A DNA stretch of 64,000 nt from Soonwooa sp023440705 (GCA_023440705.1 JAEXRP010000008.1:1-64000); one strand, 5' to 3'; positions 19,190 through 27,981 are shown, numbered from the stretch's first letter. Numbers and translations are program-made. Notes: generated by a model from the sequence alone, not told the origin.

Positions 19190-19555
19190 ATGAATAAGAA
19201 AGTGCTCATCGTGGACGACGATCCACGCAACATATTTGCCCTAAAACTCACGCTAAAATCGAGAGGTTTTCAATTGGAAAGTTCGACTTCGGCGCAAGAA
19301 GCCATCCAAATGTTGAAATCTCAAAACGATTTTGATGTCGTATTGATGGACATGATGATGCCCGAAATGGACGGTTATGAAGCTACGAAAATCATCAGAA
19401 AATCGGAGGATATTAAGCAAATTCCGATTATCGCGGTAACGGCGCAAGCGATGCCCGAAGACAAGCAAAAATGTTTGGATGCAGGAGCACAAGATTACGT
19501 CTCGAAGCCCATAAACGTTGATGTTTTGATGAACGCCATGGAAAAACTATTTTGA
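19190..19555 (+). CDS. Single-domain response regulator
   Basis: The 121-residue stand-alone receiver has the acidic pocket DDD (9-11), phospho-acceptor D54 in VVLMDMMMPEMDG and Lys in VSKPIN. It resembles the third receiver of the preceding kinase (same MDMMMPEMDGYE text), which points to duplication of that domain. It has no output domain. Its TGA overlaps the start of the CheR gene. Confidence 0.88.
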   Translation: MNKKVLIVDDDPRNIFALKLTLKSRGFQLESSTSAQEAIQMLKSQNDFDVVLMDMMMPEMDGYEATKIIRKSEDIKQIPIIAVTAQAMPEDKQKCLDAGAQDYVSKPINVDVLMNAMEKLF

Positions 19556-20385
19556 TGTTAGAACCGAGTATTGTAAAAGATGAAGAGGTTGAATATCTGA
19601 TTAAAGATGTCCACGAATTGTATGGTTACGACTTTTCGCAGTATAGTCGTGCCTCGTTCAAACGTCGTATCAATCGCATTTGTTTGATCGATCGCTTTAC
19701 GAGTTACGCCGAATTGCGTTACACGGTGATGAACGATCCCGAATATTTGAAGCGTTTTGTGGAAGAAATCACCGTAAACGTTACCGAAATGTTTCGTGAT
19801 CCCAGTTTTTTCAAGGCTTTGCGTGAAGATATTTTGCCACAATTGGGTACGTATCCGCTGATTCGGATTTGGGTGGCTGGATGCTCAACGGGCGAAGAAG
19901 CTTATTCCATCGCTATTTTGTTGAAGGAAGCAGGTTTGTATCACAAATGTTTGATTTACGGAACAGACATCAATCCATCGGTTTTAGAGAAAGCCAGAGC
20001 AGGCGTTTTCCCTATCCAACAAATGAAATTATACACCGAAAATTACATTCTTTCGGGCGGCAAAAAAGAGTTCTCCGATTATTATACAGCGAATTACGAC
20101 AGTGTGCGATTTGATTCAAGTTTAAAAGAAAAACTGATTTTATCGACACATAATTTAGTTTCAGATTCGTCTTTTAACAGTTTTCAGTTGATTATTTGTC
20201 GCAATGTTTTGATCTATTTTGATAAGACTTTGCAAGAGCGCGTTTTCAAATTGTTTGATGAAAGTTTGGAGAATTTGGGCTATTTGGCGTTGGGTTCCAA
20301 GGAAACGTTAAGGTTTTCAAATTTGGATAAAAACTACAACCAAGTGGATGATCAAAAAATCTGGAAAAAAGTGGAACATCATTAA
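19555..20385 (+). CDS. cheR: CheR-type protein-glutamate methyltransferase
   Basis: The 276-residue protein has the CheR N-terminal helical domain and VTEMFRDPSFF, then the SAM-binding motif VAGCSTGEEAYS, the acidic ATDIN-like GTDINPSVLEKA and the C-terminal LIICRNVLIYF. The ATG overlapping the previous stop (TGATG) was preferred over a TTG one codon upstream. No methyl-accepting chemoreceptor is nearby, so it probably methylates another partner in this signalling cluster or works in gliding/surface control; this is inference. Confidence 0.88.
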   Translation: MLEPSIVKDEEVEYLIKDVHELYGYDFSQYSRASFKRRINRICLIDRFTSYAELRYTVMNDPEYLKRFVEEITVNVTEMFRDPSFFKALREDILPQLGTYPLIRIWVAGCSTGEEAYSIAILLKEAGLYHKCLIYGTDINPSVLEKARAGVFPIQQMKLYTENYILSGGKKEFSDYYTANYDSVRFDSSLKEKLILSTHNLVSDSSFNSFQLIICRNVLIYFDKTLQERVFKLFDESLENLGYLALGSKETLRFSNLDKNYNQVDDQKIWKKVEHH

Positions 20386-20523
20386 GATAAATTTTAAATC
20401 GATAAAACGCAAAGAAAAACAATATTTAAAATTTTAGAATGCTTTAAAGCTAAACTAAGCTGCTTCGCTTATCTATTAGAGAAAATTGTATTTCAGAAAA
20501 GAAGTGAAACGTCTTTGTTTTAC

Positions 20524-20555
20524 TTGCAAAAAATTAAATTGTTGAAGTAACTTTG
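20524..20555 (+). promoter_or_regulatory. Likely promoter of the cheB gene
   Basis: TTG at 20524-20526 and TAACTTTG at 20548-20555 are separated by 21 bases, fitting the Bacteroidota -33/-7 pattern. The spacer of about 200 bases after cheR otherwise holds nothing recognisable. Confidence 0.5.
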
Positions 20556-20587
20556 TTTATCCTTGCGTTTAAAAATCTTCAATAAAA

Positions 20588-21160
20588 ATGAACAACAAAA
20601 AGACGGAAATCGTAGTTATAGGTGGCTCTGCAGGAAGTTTGCAGGTCATTCTCGACATGATTAAATCTTTGGATTCTGATCTTGGATTTCCGATAATCAT
20701 TGTTGTTCATCGAAAAGCACAAGCAACCAACGTTTTGCCGTATTTGCTGCAACAATTTTTAGAAATGGAAGTCCTCGAAATTGAAGACAAAACGGAAATC
20801 GAAATCAATAAAATGTATGTTGTACCAGGCGATTATCACATGCTTTTCGAATCTAAAAATAGAGTATCTTTGGATGCCTCAGAAAAGGTGAATTATTCGC
20901 GCCCATCTATTGATGTAACTTTTAAATCTGTTGCTGAACTATTTGGAAAAAATGCGGTCGCGATTTTACTTTCTGGCGCCAATGCCGATGGTGTGGAAGG
21001 TTTAGAATATGTTAAGCGTAATGGCGGTGAAGTTTGGATTCAAAATCCAGAAACCGCAGAAGTGGATTATATGCCGAAACATGCAATGGCGCAAGTGGAT
21101 TACGATTGTGTTTTTGATCCGAAAGACTTGGCTGGGAAAATTAATAAGTTGAAGAATTAA
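20588..21160 (+). CDS. cheB: CheB-type protein-glutamate methylesterase, catalytic domain only
   Basis: The 190-residue protein is the CheB esterase domain without the usual receiver. The catalytic triad residues are Ser14 (IGGSAGS), His41 (VVHRKA) and Asp134 (GANADG). It should reverse the CheR modification by hydrolysing glutamyl methyl esters. The lack of a fused receiver suggests it is controlled by a separate partner, perhaps one of the stand-alone receivers. Confidence 0.85.
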   Translation: MNNKKTEIVVIGGSAGSLQVILDMIKSLDSDLGFPIIIVVHRKAQATNVLPYLLQQFLEMEVLEIEDKTEIEINKMYVVPGDYHMLFESKNRVSLDASEKVNYSRPSIDVTFKSVAELFGKNAVAILLSGANADGVEGLEYVKRNGGEVWIQNPETAEVDYMPKHAMAQVDYDCVFDPKDLAGKINKLKN

Positions 21161-21169
21161 AAAGAACGG

Positions 21170-21282
21170 ACGTCATTTCGAGTGTTTTTTGGAGCGAAGC
21201 GAAGAAAAATATATCGAGAAATTAAATATAAAAAATAAATTCTCGATACAAATTCTGATCAGAATTTTACTCGAATTGACGT
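21170..21282. repeat. Family A palindromic repeat, copy 2 (core)
   Basis: ACGTCATTTCGAGTG at the left is mirrored by TCGAATTGACGT at the right. Inside lie TATCGAGAA and TTCTCGATA. It is the same core as the copies near 5.5, 25.7 and 31.3 kb and splits the spacer between cheB and the next receiver gene. Confidence 0.75.
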
Positions 21283-21318
21283 ATTGTACAACAAGATATA
21301 TTTTTGAAAATAAAGAAA

Positions 21319-21681
21319 ATGAGTAAGAAAAAAATACTAATTTTTGACGATGATGCCATTATTTTGGAGGTGGTGAGCATCATTTTTGAAGATGCTGGTT
21401 ACGAGGTGAAAATTTCCGAAACCTCGCACGATATCATCGAAAAAGTTGCGGAGTTTCAACCCAACGTCATCCTTATGGATAACTGGATTCCGAATATCGG
21501 TGGTGTCGAAGCTACCAAACTTTTGAAATCTCATGACGAATTTAAATCAATTCCCGTTATTTACGTGACCGCCAATAATGATATTTCGGCTCTTGCGAAA
21601 GAAGCTCAGGCAGATGATTTCATCGCGAAGCCCTTTAATTTGGAGGATTTGGAGGAGAAGGTTGAGAAATATTGTAAATAA
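21319..21681 (+). CDS. Single-domain response regulator
   Basis: The 120-residue receiver has DDD at residues 10-12, D54 (VILMDNWIPNIGG) and the KPF motif near the end. ATG at 21319 gives the standard start MSKKKILIFDDD; a TTG upstream is in frame but unlikely. It lacks an output domain and is the last member of the signalling cluster, separated from cheB by the family A repeat. Confidence 0.85.
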   Translation: MSKKKILIFDDDAIILEVVSIIFEDAGYEVKISETSHDIIEKVAEFQPNVILMDNWIPNIGGVEATKLLKSHDEFKSIPVIYVTANNDISALAKEAQADDFIAKPFNLEDLEEKVEKYCK

Positions 21682-21692
21682 TTTTACATGTG

Positions 21693-22193
21693 ATGAATTT
21701 TAGAAAAGCGACATACCAAGATATTGATGAGATTTGGGAAATCTTACAATTCGCCATTCAAAGTCGGAAAAATGACGGCAGTGCGCAATGGCAAAATGGT
21801 TACCCAAATCAGGATTCCATTACTGAAGATTTAGAAACCGGCTCCGCTTATATCATTGAAGACGAGCACGGAATCTTGGCTTATGGTGCGGCGATTTTCG
21901 GTATTGAGCCTGCTTACAACGACATTCAAGGAGCGTGGTTGACCAACGGTGATTATGTCGTGATACATCGCGTTGCGGCGGCTGAACGTTCGAAAGGAAT
22001 GGGCATTGCCACTCGATTCTTTAACGAAGTTGAAGCGCTTGCGAAGTCTAAAAATATTTTCAGTGTGAAAGTGGATACCAATTTTGATAACCTTGCAATG
22101 CTTCGTATTATGGACAAGTTAGGTTACCAATATTGCGGTGAAGTTTTTGTTGGAGGTGGCGTTAGAAAGGCTTTTGAGAAGGTATTGAATTAA
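21693..22193 (+). CDS. GNAT acetyltransferase
   Basis: The 166-residue protein has a GNAT fold signature: FRKATYQDIDEIWEIL at the start, then the acetyl-CoA loop RVAAAERSKGMGIATRFFNE and MLRIMDKLGYQYCG. The substrate is not evident. The ATG one codon after a GTG was chosen. It lies 11 bases after the receiver gene and may be co-transcribed with it. Confidence 0.8.
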   Translation: MNFRKATYQDIDEIWEILQFAIQSRKNDGSAQWQNGYPNQDSITEDLETGSAYIIEDEHGILAYGAAIFGIEPAYNDIQGAWLTNGDYVVIHRVAAAERSKGMGIATRFFNEVEALAKSKNIFSVKVDTNFDNLAMLRIMDKLGYQYCGEVFVGGGVRKAFEKVLN

Positions 22194-22194
22194 T

Positions 22195-23316
22195 TTAATA
22201 ATAAGTTTTAATTTGCACGCACGACACATTTTTCAGCCCTCTTATTTTAGATATTTTCTTTAAAAGTCCAGTTTCTTTATTTCTTTTAAAAACAGTTGCA
22301 TTACTAGTTTGGACATTTGTTGCAATTAGAAATTCACCATTTTTATCAATTGCGAAAATTCTTGGATGTTTTCCAAAAGTTGATTGATAGCCGACATTTT
22401 TTAATTTTCCATCTTCGTTAATTGAAAAAATAGCAATATTATTTTCTGTGCCGCGATTGGTGGCATATAGAAATTTACCATCAGGCGAAATATGAATATC
22501 TGAGCTTTCGAAATCGCCTTCTTGGTTTTCGGGATGTGTGAAGATTCTCTGTAGAATTCTTAATTGACCATTTTGATAGTCATAAACGCTTACAGCGCCG
22601 CCCATTTCTTCGATACAATACGCAAATTTTCCATTTGGATGAAATGTAAAATGTCTTGGACCGCTCCCCAAAACAGATTGACTAAAATTAGGTTCAGCTT
22701 CTAATAATGGCTCTTTTTTATCACTATCAAATTTAAAAATTCTAATTTTATCAGCACCTAAATCAGGCATAAAAACATAATCGAAATCTGGCGAGAAAAC
22801 CGTCGAATGAATATGTGCGCGATCTTGACGTTTTGTATTGATACTTCCTTCCGAAAATTGAAAATTTTGAACGAAAGGACTGATGAATCCAGTTTCCGAA
22901 ATAGGGTAGACTGACGCACTTCCTTCTGTATAATTACCATTTACAAGCCATTTTCCATTTTTGTGAACTGTTAAATAAACAGGATTTTCGCCGCCACTTT
23001 TTTGTGAATTGATATAGCTTAAAGATTTATTTTCCAGATTAAATTCGAAACTACTTACGGAGCCGTCATTTTCAGTTTTGGTGTCCGTACAAGCAAAAAT
23101 AAATTTACCATCCGGAGATAATGTGAGGTAAGATGGGTTTTTAATGCCTCTTGTTGTGCTTACTTTTTTTAGTTTTCCCGTTTTGGGATTGAGTTCGTAA
23201 ACGTAGATTCCGGGTTTGGTTTTATCCCAATTGAAGGAACCAAAAAACACATAAGTCTTCTGAGCAAAAAGCGTTGTTGCAATTAGCAAGCTAAAAAGGA
23301 GTGAAAGTTTTTTCAA
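22195..23316 (-). CDS. Exported lactonase-family seven-bladed propeller protein
   Basis: The 373-residue protein has a signal peptide ending Leu-Phe-Ala-Gln. It has blade repeats with LSPDGKFIFACT, FHPNGKFAYCIEE and ISPDGKFLYATNRG, the signature of the 6-phosphogluconolactonase (Pgl)/carboxy-cis,cis-muconate cyclase propeller family. Because it is exported, a role on a cytoplasmic sugar-phosphate lactone is unlikely. The substrate is unknown. Confidence 0.8.
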   Translation of the reverse strand: MKKLSLLFSLLIATTLFAQKTYVFFGSFNWDKTKPGIYVYELNPKTGKLKKVSTTRGIKNPSYLTLSPDGKFIFACTDTKTENDGSVSSFEFNLENKSLSYINSQKSGGENPVYLTVHKNGKWLVNGNYTEGSASVYPISETGFISPFVQNFQFSEGSINTKRQDRAHIHSTVFSPDFDYVFMPDLGADKIRIFKFDSDKKEPLLEAEPNFSQSVLGSGPRHFTFHPNGKFAYCIEEMGGAVSVYDYQNGQLRILQRIFTHPENQEGDFESSDIHISPDGKFLYATNRGTENNIAIFSINEDGKLKNVGYQSTFGKHPRIFAIDKNGEFLIATNVQTSNATVFKRNKETGLLKKISKIRGLKNVSCVQIKTYY

Positions 23317-23623
23317 AGAAGTTGGAATTTTAATAATGGTTTATAAAATTAAGAATCAAATTATTTTAGAGAATTATAAATTACATTTTATCTTCGTAAT
23401 TGTAAACAAAAATACTATCATTTTCATTAAGACTATAAAGCTTCACAGGTTTAGTACGAACATTTTTGGATTTTTTTTAATAATTAAATCAAAAAAGGAT
23501 AGGTTCATTTTTTATGAATTAAGATCTAATAACAGAAAGTTTTATTGAGTTTAAAAGCCTATTTTTAGTTAAGATTTTAATGAAACAAGCATTTTAGAAA
23601 CTTCTAAAAACATCAAAAATACT
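23317..23623. other. AT-rich spacer, no gene recognised
   Basis: The spacer separates two minus-strand genes. A 70-codon plus-strand frame is present but is mostly Ile/Phe/Lys with no family resemblance and is not called. I see no clear hairpin. Confidence 0.4.
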
Positions 23624-24112
23624 TTAATTATCGACTTCAATTTTTTTGGAAACTAATTTATAAATAGATGTTTTCGAATCGTATTTATAAATGGAGACTT
23701 CAAGTTTTGAAGGATTGTAAGCTTCAACTTCTTGACTAGATTTTATGGTAATTTGTCCGCTTTTAGACTTGATAAATTCAGGGTTTTTAATGTAATCAAA
23801 GAAAGCTAAACTGTAGAACTTGTTACTTTTATTCAGGAATAATCCTGCCATACAACCGCCAGTTCCGCAAGCGCCAAAGTTTATCAAAACATCTTTTTTC
23901 CCATCCGCATTGAAGTCCATACTTTTTATCAAATCTGCCTTTGAAGCATCTTCTGGGAATGTGAAATCAGAACTTCTAGGAGGTGTAATGACGACATTGT
24001 TTTTTCCTTTAATAATATTTAGTTTAAAAAGACTTTCTTTATTTTGACCTTTGGAAGATTGTTGCGCACTGGCCATCCCTGAAATTAATATTAAGCAAAG
24101 GATTATTTTCAT
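23624..24112 (-). CDS. Exported protein of unknown function
   Basis: The 162-residue protein has a signal peptide (ILISGMASAQQ) and a central segment DFNADGKKDVLINFG resembling a calcium-binding FG-GAP-like repeat (DxNxDGxxD). The following GACGTGGCMAG has three clustered residues pairs that could form a disulfide. Its ATG overlaps the stop of the upstream lipoprotein gene by 4 bases, so the two are translationally coupled. Function is unknown. Confidence 0.65.
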   Translation of the reverse strand: MKIILCLILISGMASAQQSSKGQNKESLFKLNIIKGKNNVVITPPRSSDFTFPEDASKADLIKSMDFNADGKKDVLINFGACGTGGCMAGLFLNKSNKFYSLAFFDYIKNPEFIKSKSGQITIKSSQEVEAYNPSKLEVSIYKYDSKTSIYKLVSKKIEVDN

Positions 24113-24567
24113 AATTCTAATTTTTCAATTTCGATAATTTGATTTTGTGCATTGAGGCTAAATTCAAAAATAGCTTTTGGGTTTTCTTTTAAATCTTTAT
24201 AAAAATCAGATTGTGTAGAAGATGTTTTTTCATTTTTGTTATACCTAAACTGATCAGCTAAAATCAATTGTTGAGATTTCGATGAGACACATTGTAAAGT
24301 GTAAAAATATTCGCAACCTTGTGGCACGCCGTTAACATCTATTTTTTCGGCGATAGCAACTTCTATTTGTGCACAATTAAAGTTGATATTTTTTTGATTC
24401 GCTGCAATATTTGTGGCATAAAGTGGCATATTTTGCTCTTTAAAATATTGGCAGTCACAAGAAGGATCGACAGGATTTTTGTCGCTAATTGCTTCAATAA
24501 AGGACTTTTTGGTATCGGTGCAAGCAAACACAGAAAACGATAATATGAATAGCGATAAAAGTCTCAT
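24109..24567 (-). CDS. Lipoprotein of unknown function
   Basis: The 152-residue protein has a leader MRLLSLFILSFSVFAC with the lipobox Cys at residue 16. The mature part holds several Cys (CDCQYF, NFNCAQ, QGCEYF, LQCVSS), suggesting disulfides. The ATG at 24567 gives the clean leader; an upstream TTG/ATG-type start would precede it with charged residues. It overlaps and is coupled to the exported protein downstream. No family recognised. Confidence 0.65.
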   Translation of the reverse strand: MRLLSLFILSFSVFACTDTKKSFIEAISDKNPVDPSCDCQYFKEQNMPLYATNIAANQKNINFNCAQIEVAIAEKIDVNGVPQGCEYFYTLQCVSSKSQQLILADQFRYNKNEKTSSTQSDFYKDLKENPKAIFEFSLNAQNQIIEIEKLEL

Positions 24568-24747
24568 TTTGTTTTTCTCTAAAGTAAACAATTCTTTACA
24601 AGCAACCCACGATAACAATATATTTTAATTCAAAATGTATAAATAAAACATTTTAATCCTTATTTTTAAATCTGTTAAGCAAGCAATTTGCATTGATTGG
24701 TAACATAGAAACCTAAAGCGATAATTGTAATAATAAAGTAAAATCTG

Positions 24748-25248
24748 ATGATGTATCTTAGAAATAGCTTAAGCATATTAATAATCTTAGTCATGGGTAA
24801 TTCTTGTGTTTCACCAGTTAAGCCTGAGGATTCTAGCTCGTTGGAAGGGCAAGAATGGACTTATGGTCGCGAAATTGCACCAAGCATTGGTGCTGGAAAG
24901 ATTTGGAAGTTTTTTTCAAAAAATCGTTTTGAATATACCGAGTGGTATTCTGGCGGCGCCTATTGGACACGTCATTATCAAGGTTCTTATAAGTATGATA
25001 GTAAGGAAAAGAAAGTTTTCTTGATGTTCGACTCCAATCAGAATTTGGCTCAAGATAATTTAGCTCCCAAAATGGCTGTTCAACTTCATATTTCTAAAAA
25101 CGACACCATCCCAATTATTAGCAATTCTTGGAAGTACAGCTCAGATTCGAGTCTTGTAAATGAACAGGAAAAAGTATTTAGCTATCAGAGATATCAAAAA
25201 GTAAAGTTTGGAATCAAGAAAACTACTGATACTAAAAGTCATCCTTAA
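24748..25248 (+). CDS. Lipoprotein of unknown function
   Basis: The 166-residue protein has a hydrophobic leader with lipobox-like VMGNSC, followed by a compact domain rich in Trp and Tyr (GQEWTYGR, KIWKFFSKNRFEYTEWYSGG). This pattern resembles small lipocalin-like beta proteins that bind or sense small molecules, but I cannot assign a family. Either of two consecutive ATG codons may be used. Confidence 0.6.
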   Translation: MMYLRNSLSILIILVMGNSCVSPVKPEDSSSLEGQEWTYGREIAPSIGAGKIWKFFSKNRFEYTEWYSGGAYWTRHYQGSYKYDSKEKKVFLMFDSNQNLAQDNLAPKMAVQLHISKNDTIPIISNSWKYSSDSSLVNEQEKVFSYQRYQKVKFGIKKTTDTKSHP

Positions 25249-25257
25249 GCATATAAA

Positions 25258-25284
25258 AAAGCATCTAGAAGTTCTAGATGCTTT
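25258..25284 (+). terminator. Terminator of the lipoprotein gene
   Basis: A perfect 11-bp stem AAAGCATCTAG/CTAGATGCTTT with loop AAGTT follows the stop by 10 bases; AGTTTT follows. Confidence 0.8.
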
Positions 25285-25313
25285 AGTTTTATAGATTTTT
25301 ACCTGTAAAGGTT

Positions 25314-25900
25314 TTATCTAAAAATAGAGTCTATTCGAGTTGTATCTGGATGTTTATAGTTGTGATTTTCATCAATAGCGTAAATGACTTCGTCATCCGT
25401 ACCCCAAAATATATACTCTTTAGCAAATACACAATTGACTTTGTTTTCTAAGTCAAAATGAACCCAAAGCATAGGATAGGTCATTGCATAGTCAATAGGT
25501 TGGGTGTAGGTATATGTTTTACCATCTTTGAGGTATTTATCTTTAATATCAAGTGGTTGTCCCAATATTGAAGTGACTTCTTTAGCCGACATGCCTAGTT
25601 TAATCTTTTTGATTTTTTCGGAATCAATTCTGTGATCAAATGCTAAATAAAGAATGGAAGAATATGAAACATTAAAATAATTAACGTCAGTTCGGGATAA
25701 AGCATTTTTATTTATACGAGGCGTCACTTCGTGTAAAAATCTGAAAGATTTTGTATCGAGAAGTTTTAATGATAAGAAAATTAACTTGTTTTCGATACAG
25801 TTTTCTGCGAAAACCACTCAAACTGACGTTAATCTTCTTATCCCGAACTCAGGTTAATTAAGAAGGTAATACCAAAAAATATGACCAGAGGATTTCGCAT
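25314..25900 (-). pseudogene. Membrane-anchored BamE/SmpA-like protein split by a repeat
   Basis: The C-terminal part (residues from KIKLGMSAKEVTSILGQP on) matches the SmpA/OmlA (BamE-like) fold. In the open frame the first 45 or so residues are translated from a family A repeat. Upstream of the repeat, an ATG at 25900 starts a hydrophobic leader (MRNPLVIFFGITFLIN) that runs into the repeat and stops. Joining the flanks restores a leader continuing as YFNVSYSSILYLAFDHRID. The gene was therefore a signal-anchored protein before the repeat entered after about codon 14. A shorter protein starting in or after the repeat may still be made, without an anchor. Confidence 0.75.
25681..25857. repeat. 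Family A repeat, copy 3 (long form, inside a gene)
   Basis: The ends are TTAACGTCAGTTCGGGATAA and the mirrored TTAACCTGAGTTCGGGATAA, a 20-base terminal inverted repeat with two mismatches. The family A core lies inside (TCGAGAAG with TTTTCGATAC). It carries no gene, so it is MITE-like. It interrupts the BamE-like gene. Confidence 0.85.
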
Positions 25901-25926
25901 TTTTCGTTTTTTAATAAGTTTTAAAA

Positions 25927-26460
25927 TTAAACCTTCTTTTTTGCATTAATGATATGTTGCAAATGGTGGTCACAATGCCAAGCGTAAATGCCGATATTAG
26001 TTTTTAGTGAGATAATCTCTCCAGATTCGGGATGTCTAAAATCTTTTTGCAATTCTTCTTCGGTTAAGTTTTCTAGTAGATTGGTCCATCTATCGTGGAT
26101 GCCTTCTAGGATTTTGATAGAACTGTCTATAGGGAAGTGCTTAGAATCGGATAATTCTGCCCAAGCATCTTCTCGATAGGCTTTTATTGTTGGTGTATTT
26201 TCGGTTAAAGCGAGTTTAAATCTTATCAGGCTATTCATGTGGCTATCTGCGCAGTGGTTAACAACTTGTCTTATTGTCCAGCCATTAGGTCTATAAGTTT
26301 TTTCTAACTCGTTGTCTGATAGGTTAGAGGTTTCTGCTTTTATCTTCGCTGGAAAGTTTTTAATCGTGTTAATCCAAATTTTAATTTGATGCTCGTCTAT
26401 TGCATCAGGTTTTACGAATTCTCCAATAGGAAATTTTAGCTGATAGTTAATATCTGTCAT
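25927..26460 (-). CDS. DinB/YfiT-family bacillithiol transferase-like protein
   Basis: The 177-residue protein starts YQLKFPIGEFVKPDAID, typical of the YfiT/BstA subgroup of the DinB superfamily. Its metal ligands are visible as VVNHCADSHMNS and the C-terminal YAWHCDHHLQHI. Known relatives are metal-dependent thiol transferases that attach bacillithiol to electrophiles. The low-molecular-weight thiol used by this organism is not shown in the window. Confidence 0.82.
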   Translation of the reverse strand: MTDINYQLKFPIGEFVKPDAIDEHQIKIWINTIKNFPAKIKAETSNLSDNELEKTYRPNGWTIRQVVNHCADSHMNSLIRFKLALTENTPTIKAYREDAWAELSDSKHFPIDSSIKILEGIHDRWTNLLENLTEEELQKDFRHPESGEIISLKTNIGIYAWHCDHHLQHIINAKKKV

Positions 26461-26562
26461 TAGTTTGGTATTTTATGGTAATATAGACTTATTGTATAGT
26501 CTTATTTGGTTATATAAAGTTCTTACGATGTCATGATAAGTCTTATAATCCAAGGTTTTATT

Positions 26563-27321
26563 TTATTTCACTTTAAATAGATTAATCGTATAGTCAAGTA
26601 GTTTTTTGTCTCCGAAATCGCCATGACCAGGTATCACGACCTTTACATCAGGATATTGTGCACGTACTTTTTCGACAGTGTTGGACCATGCATCAACATT
26701 AGCATCGCCTAGATAACCTTTGTTAGCATCTAGTTCTTTAATGAGACAACCGCCAAACATGACATTCTCGCTAGGGAAGTAGCCTACAATATTATCTTTG
26801 GTGTGACCTTCTCCAAAGTATTTTGCAGTACTTGTTTTGTTACCCACTTTAAGACTAATTGAATCTATAATAGCATTTTGTGGCACTTCATAGTGATTCT
26901 CTTTTGCTAGCTCTATGGTCTTTGTACTGGCATAAGATGCTATTTGATGATTGTGAAAAGCTTTGAGACCGCCAAGGCAATCGTCATGAAAGTGCGTAGG
27001 AACGACCGCTTTTATTTTGGTGTGTAGATTGTCCGTTATCCATTGGATAAGTTCTTCAGAAGTTGGGTTGGTGGTTGGCGTATCATACACAATTGCTTCG
27101 TCTTTATCTTTCACAAATAGTCCATTACAAGGTACTTTTCCCCAAGTATCAGTTTGCTTATAAGAGGTGTGTTGAAAAGCATTTGGAGAAACTTGAGTAA
27201 TAATTAAATCATCTGATTTATAAAGAACTTTCGGAGCGAATGTTTCTATTTTTTGAGTGTTACAACCAATACTAATAAGAGCGAATCCTGATAAAACGAT
27301 GCTTTTTATAAACTTTTTCAT
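26563..27321 (-). CDS. Subclass B1 metallo-beta-lactamase (lipoprotein)
   Basis: The 252-residue protein has all zinc ligands of subclass B1: His110, His112 and Asp114 (THFHDDCLGG), His173 (GEGHTKDN), Cys192 and His233 (PGHGDFG). Lys195 sits at the place of the carboxylate-binding Lys. It should hydrolyse penicillins and probably carbapenems in the periplasm. The leader ends in a lipobox-like ISIGC (Cys20), so it may be lipid-anchored as in NDM-type enzymes. No mobile element flanks it, so it looks like a resident chromosomal gene of this lineage. The spectrum is inferred, not shown. Confidence 0.9.
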   Translation of the reverse strand: MKKFIKSIVLSGFALISIGCNTQKIETFAPKVLYKSDDLIITQVSPNAFQHTSYKQTDTWGKVPCNGLFVKDKDEAIVYDTPTTNPTSEELIQWITDNLHTKIKAVVPTHFHDDCLGGLKAFHNHQIASYASTKTIELAKENHYEVPQNAIIDSISLKVGNKTSTAKYFGEGHTKDNIVGYFPSENVMFGGCLIKELDANKGYLGDANVDAWSNTVEKVRAQYPDVKVVIPGHGDFGDKKLLDYTINLFKVK

Positions 27322-27648
27322 TTTTTATTTTTAGAGATTTGTTACTGTCATTACAAACGGTGAAATACAGTCTTTGTTATATGTCTAAAAATAGAGAAAA
27401 AGATAATGTCTTTAGAATACTTAACAAATTTTAATATTAAAAAGAAACTATAATTAGTAGATTATTTTTTAATTCTAAATACATAAAGTTTTATAAAAAC
27501 TAAGCTTAAATAAATGCTTAAAAATCAACATATTACACCTATTGATAATTATTACTATTAATATCCATCTGCTTTATTATAATTGATGCATCTAATACAT
27601 AATTAAAAATATTAAATCGACTTTAATATTTATAGTACAAAACAGGTC
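27322..27648. other. Gene-free AT-rich spacer
   Basis: Very AT-rich sequence between two minus-strand genes. It probably holds the promoter of the metallo-beta-lactamase. I see no repeat, RNA gene or ORF worth calling. Confidence 0.4.
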
Positions 27649-27981
27649 CTAATGCGCATTCATCTTCGAGAAAATATTGATAATCGCGACACCGATAATG
27701 ATAAATAAAAGACCTATAATAGCTGGTAAATCGGGCGTTTGTTTAAACACCAATATCCCCACCAAAGTTATAAGCACAATACCAACACCTGACCAAATCG
27801 CATAGGCTATACCAACAGGAATAGTCCGCAGAGAAAGACTTAAGAAGTAAAATGCCACCCCATAACCAACAACTGTTACAATGGAAGGCACGAGCTTGGT
27901 AAACTCCTCAGATTTTTTGAGGTAGGTCGTCGCAACAATTTCGAAAGCGATGGCGATAAATAGGTATAATGTCCCTTTCAT
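27649..27981 (-). CDS. Small multidrug resistance (SMR) family transporter
   Basis: The 110-residue protein has four hydrophobic segments and the conserved membrane Glu14 in FIAIAFEIVATTYLKKSEEF, followed by AYAIWSGVG and the final ILGVAIIN-like VAIINIFS. Such EmrE/SugE proteins are dimeric proton antiporters for cationic drugs or guanidinium. The ATG at 27981 gives the canonical start; the open frame extends 16 codons upstream without family resemblance. Subtype (quaternary-ammonium versus guanidinium) cannot be decided. Confidence 0.88.
   Translation of the reverse strand: MKGTLYLFIAIAFEIVATTYLKKSEEFTKLVPSIVTVVGYGVAFYFLSLSLRTIPVGIAYAIWSGVGIVLITLVGILVFKQTPDLPAIIGLLFIIIGVAIINIFSKMNAH

Noticed and set aside
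23336..23548. 70-codon plus-strand frame
   Set aside because: Ile/Phe/Lys low-complexity sequence in AT-rich spacer, no start context.
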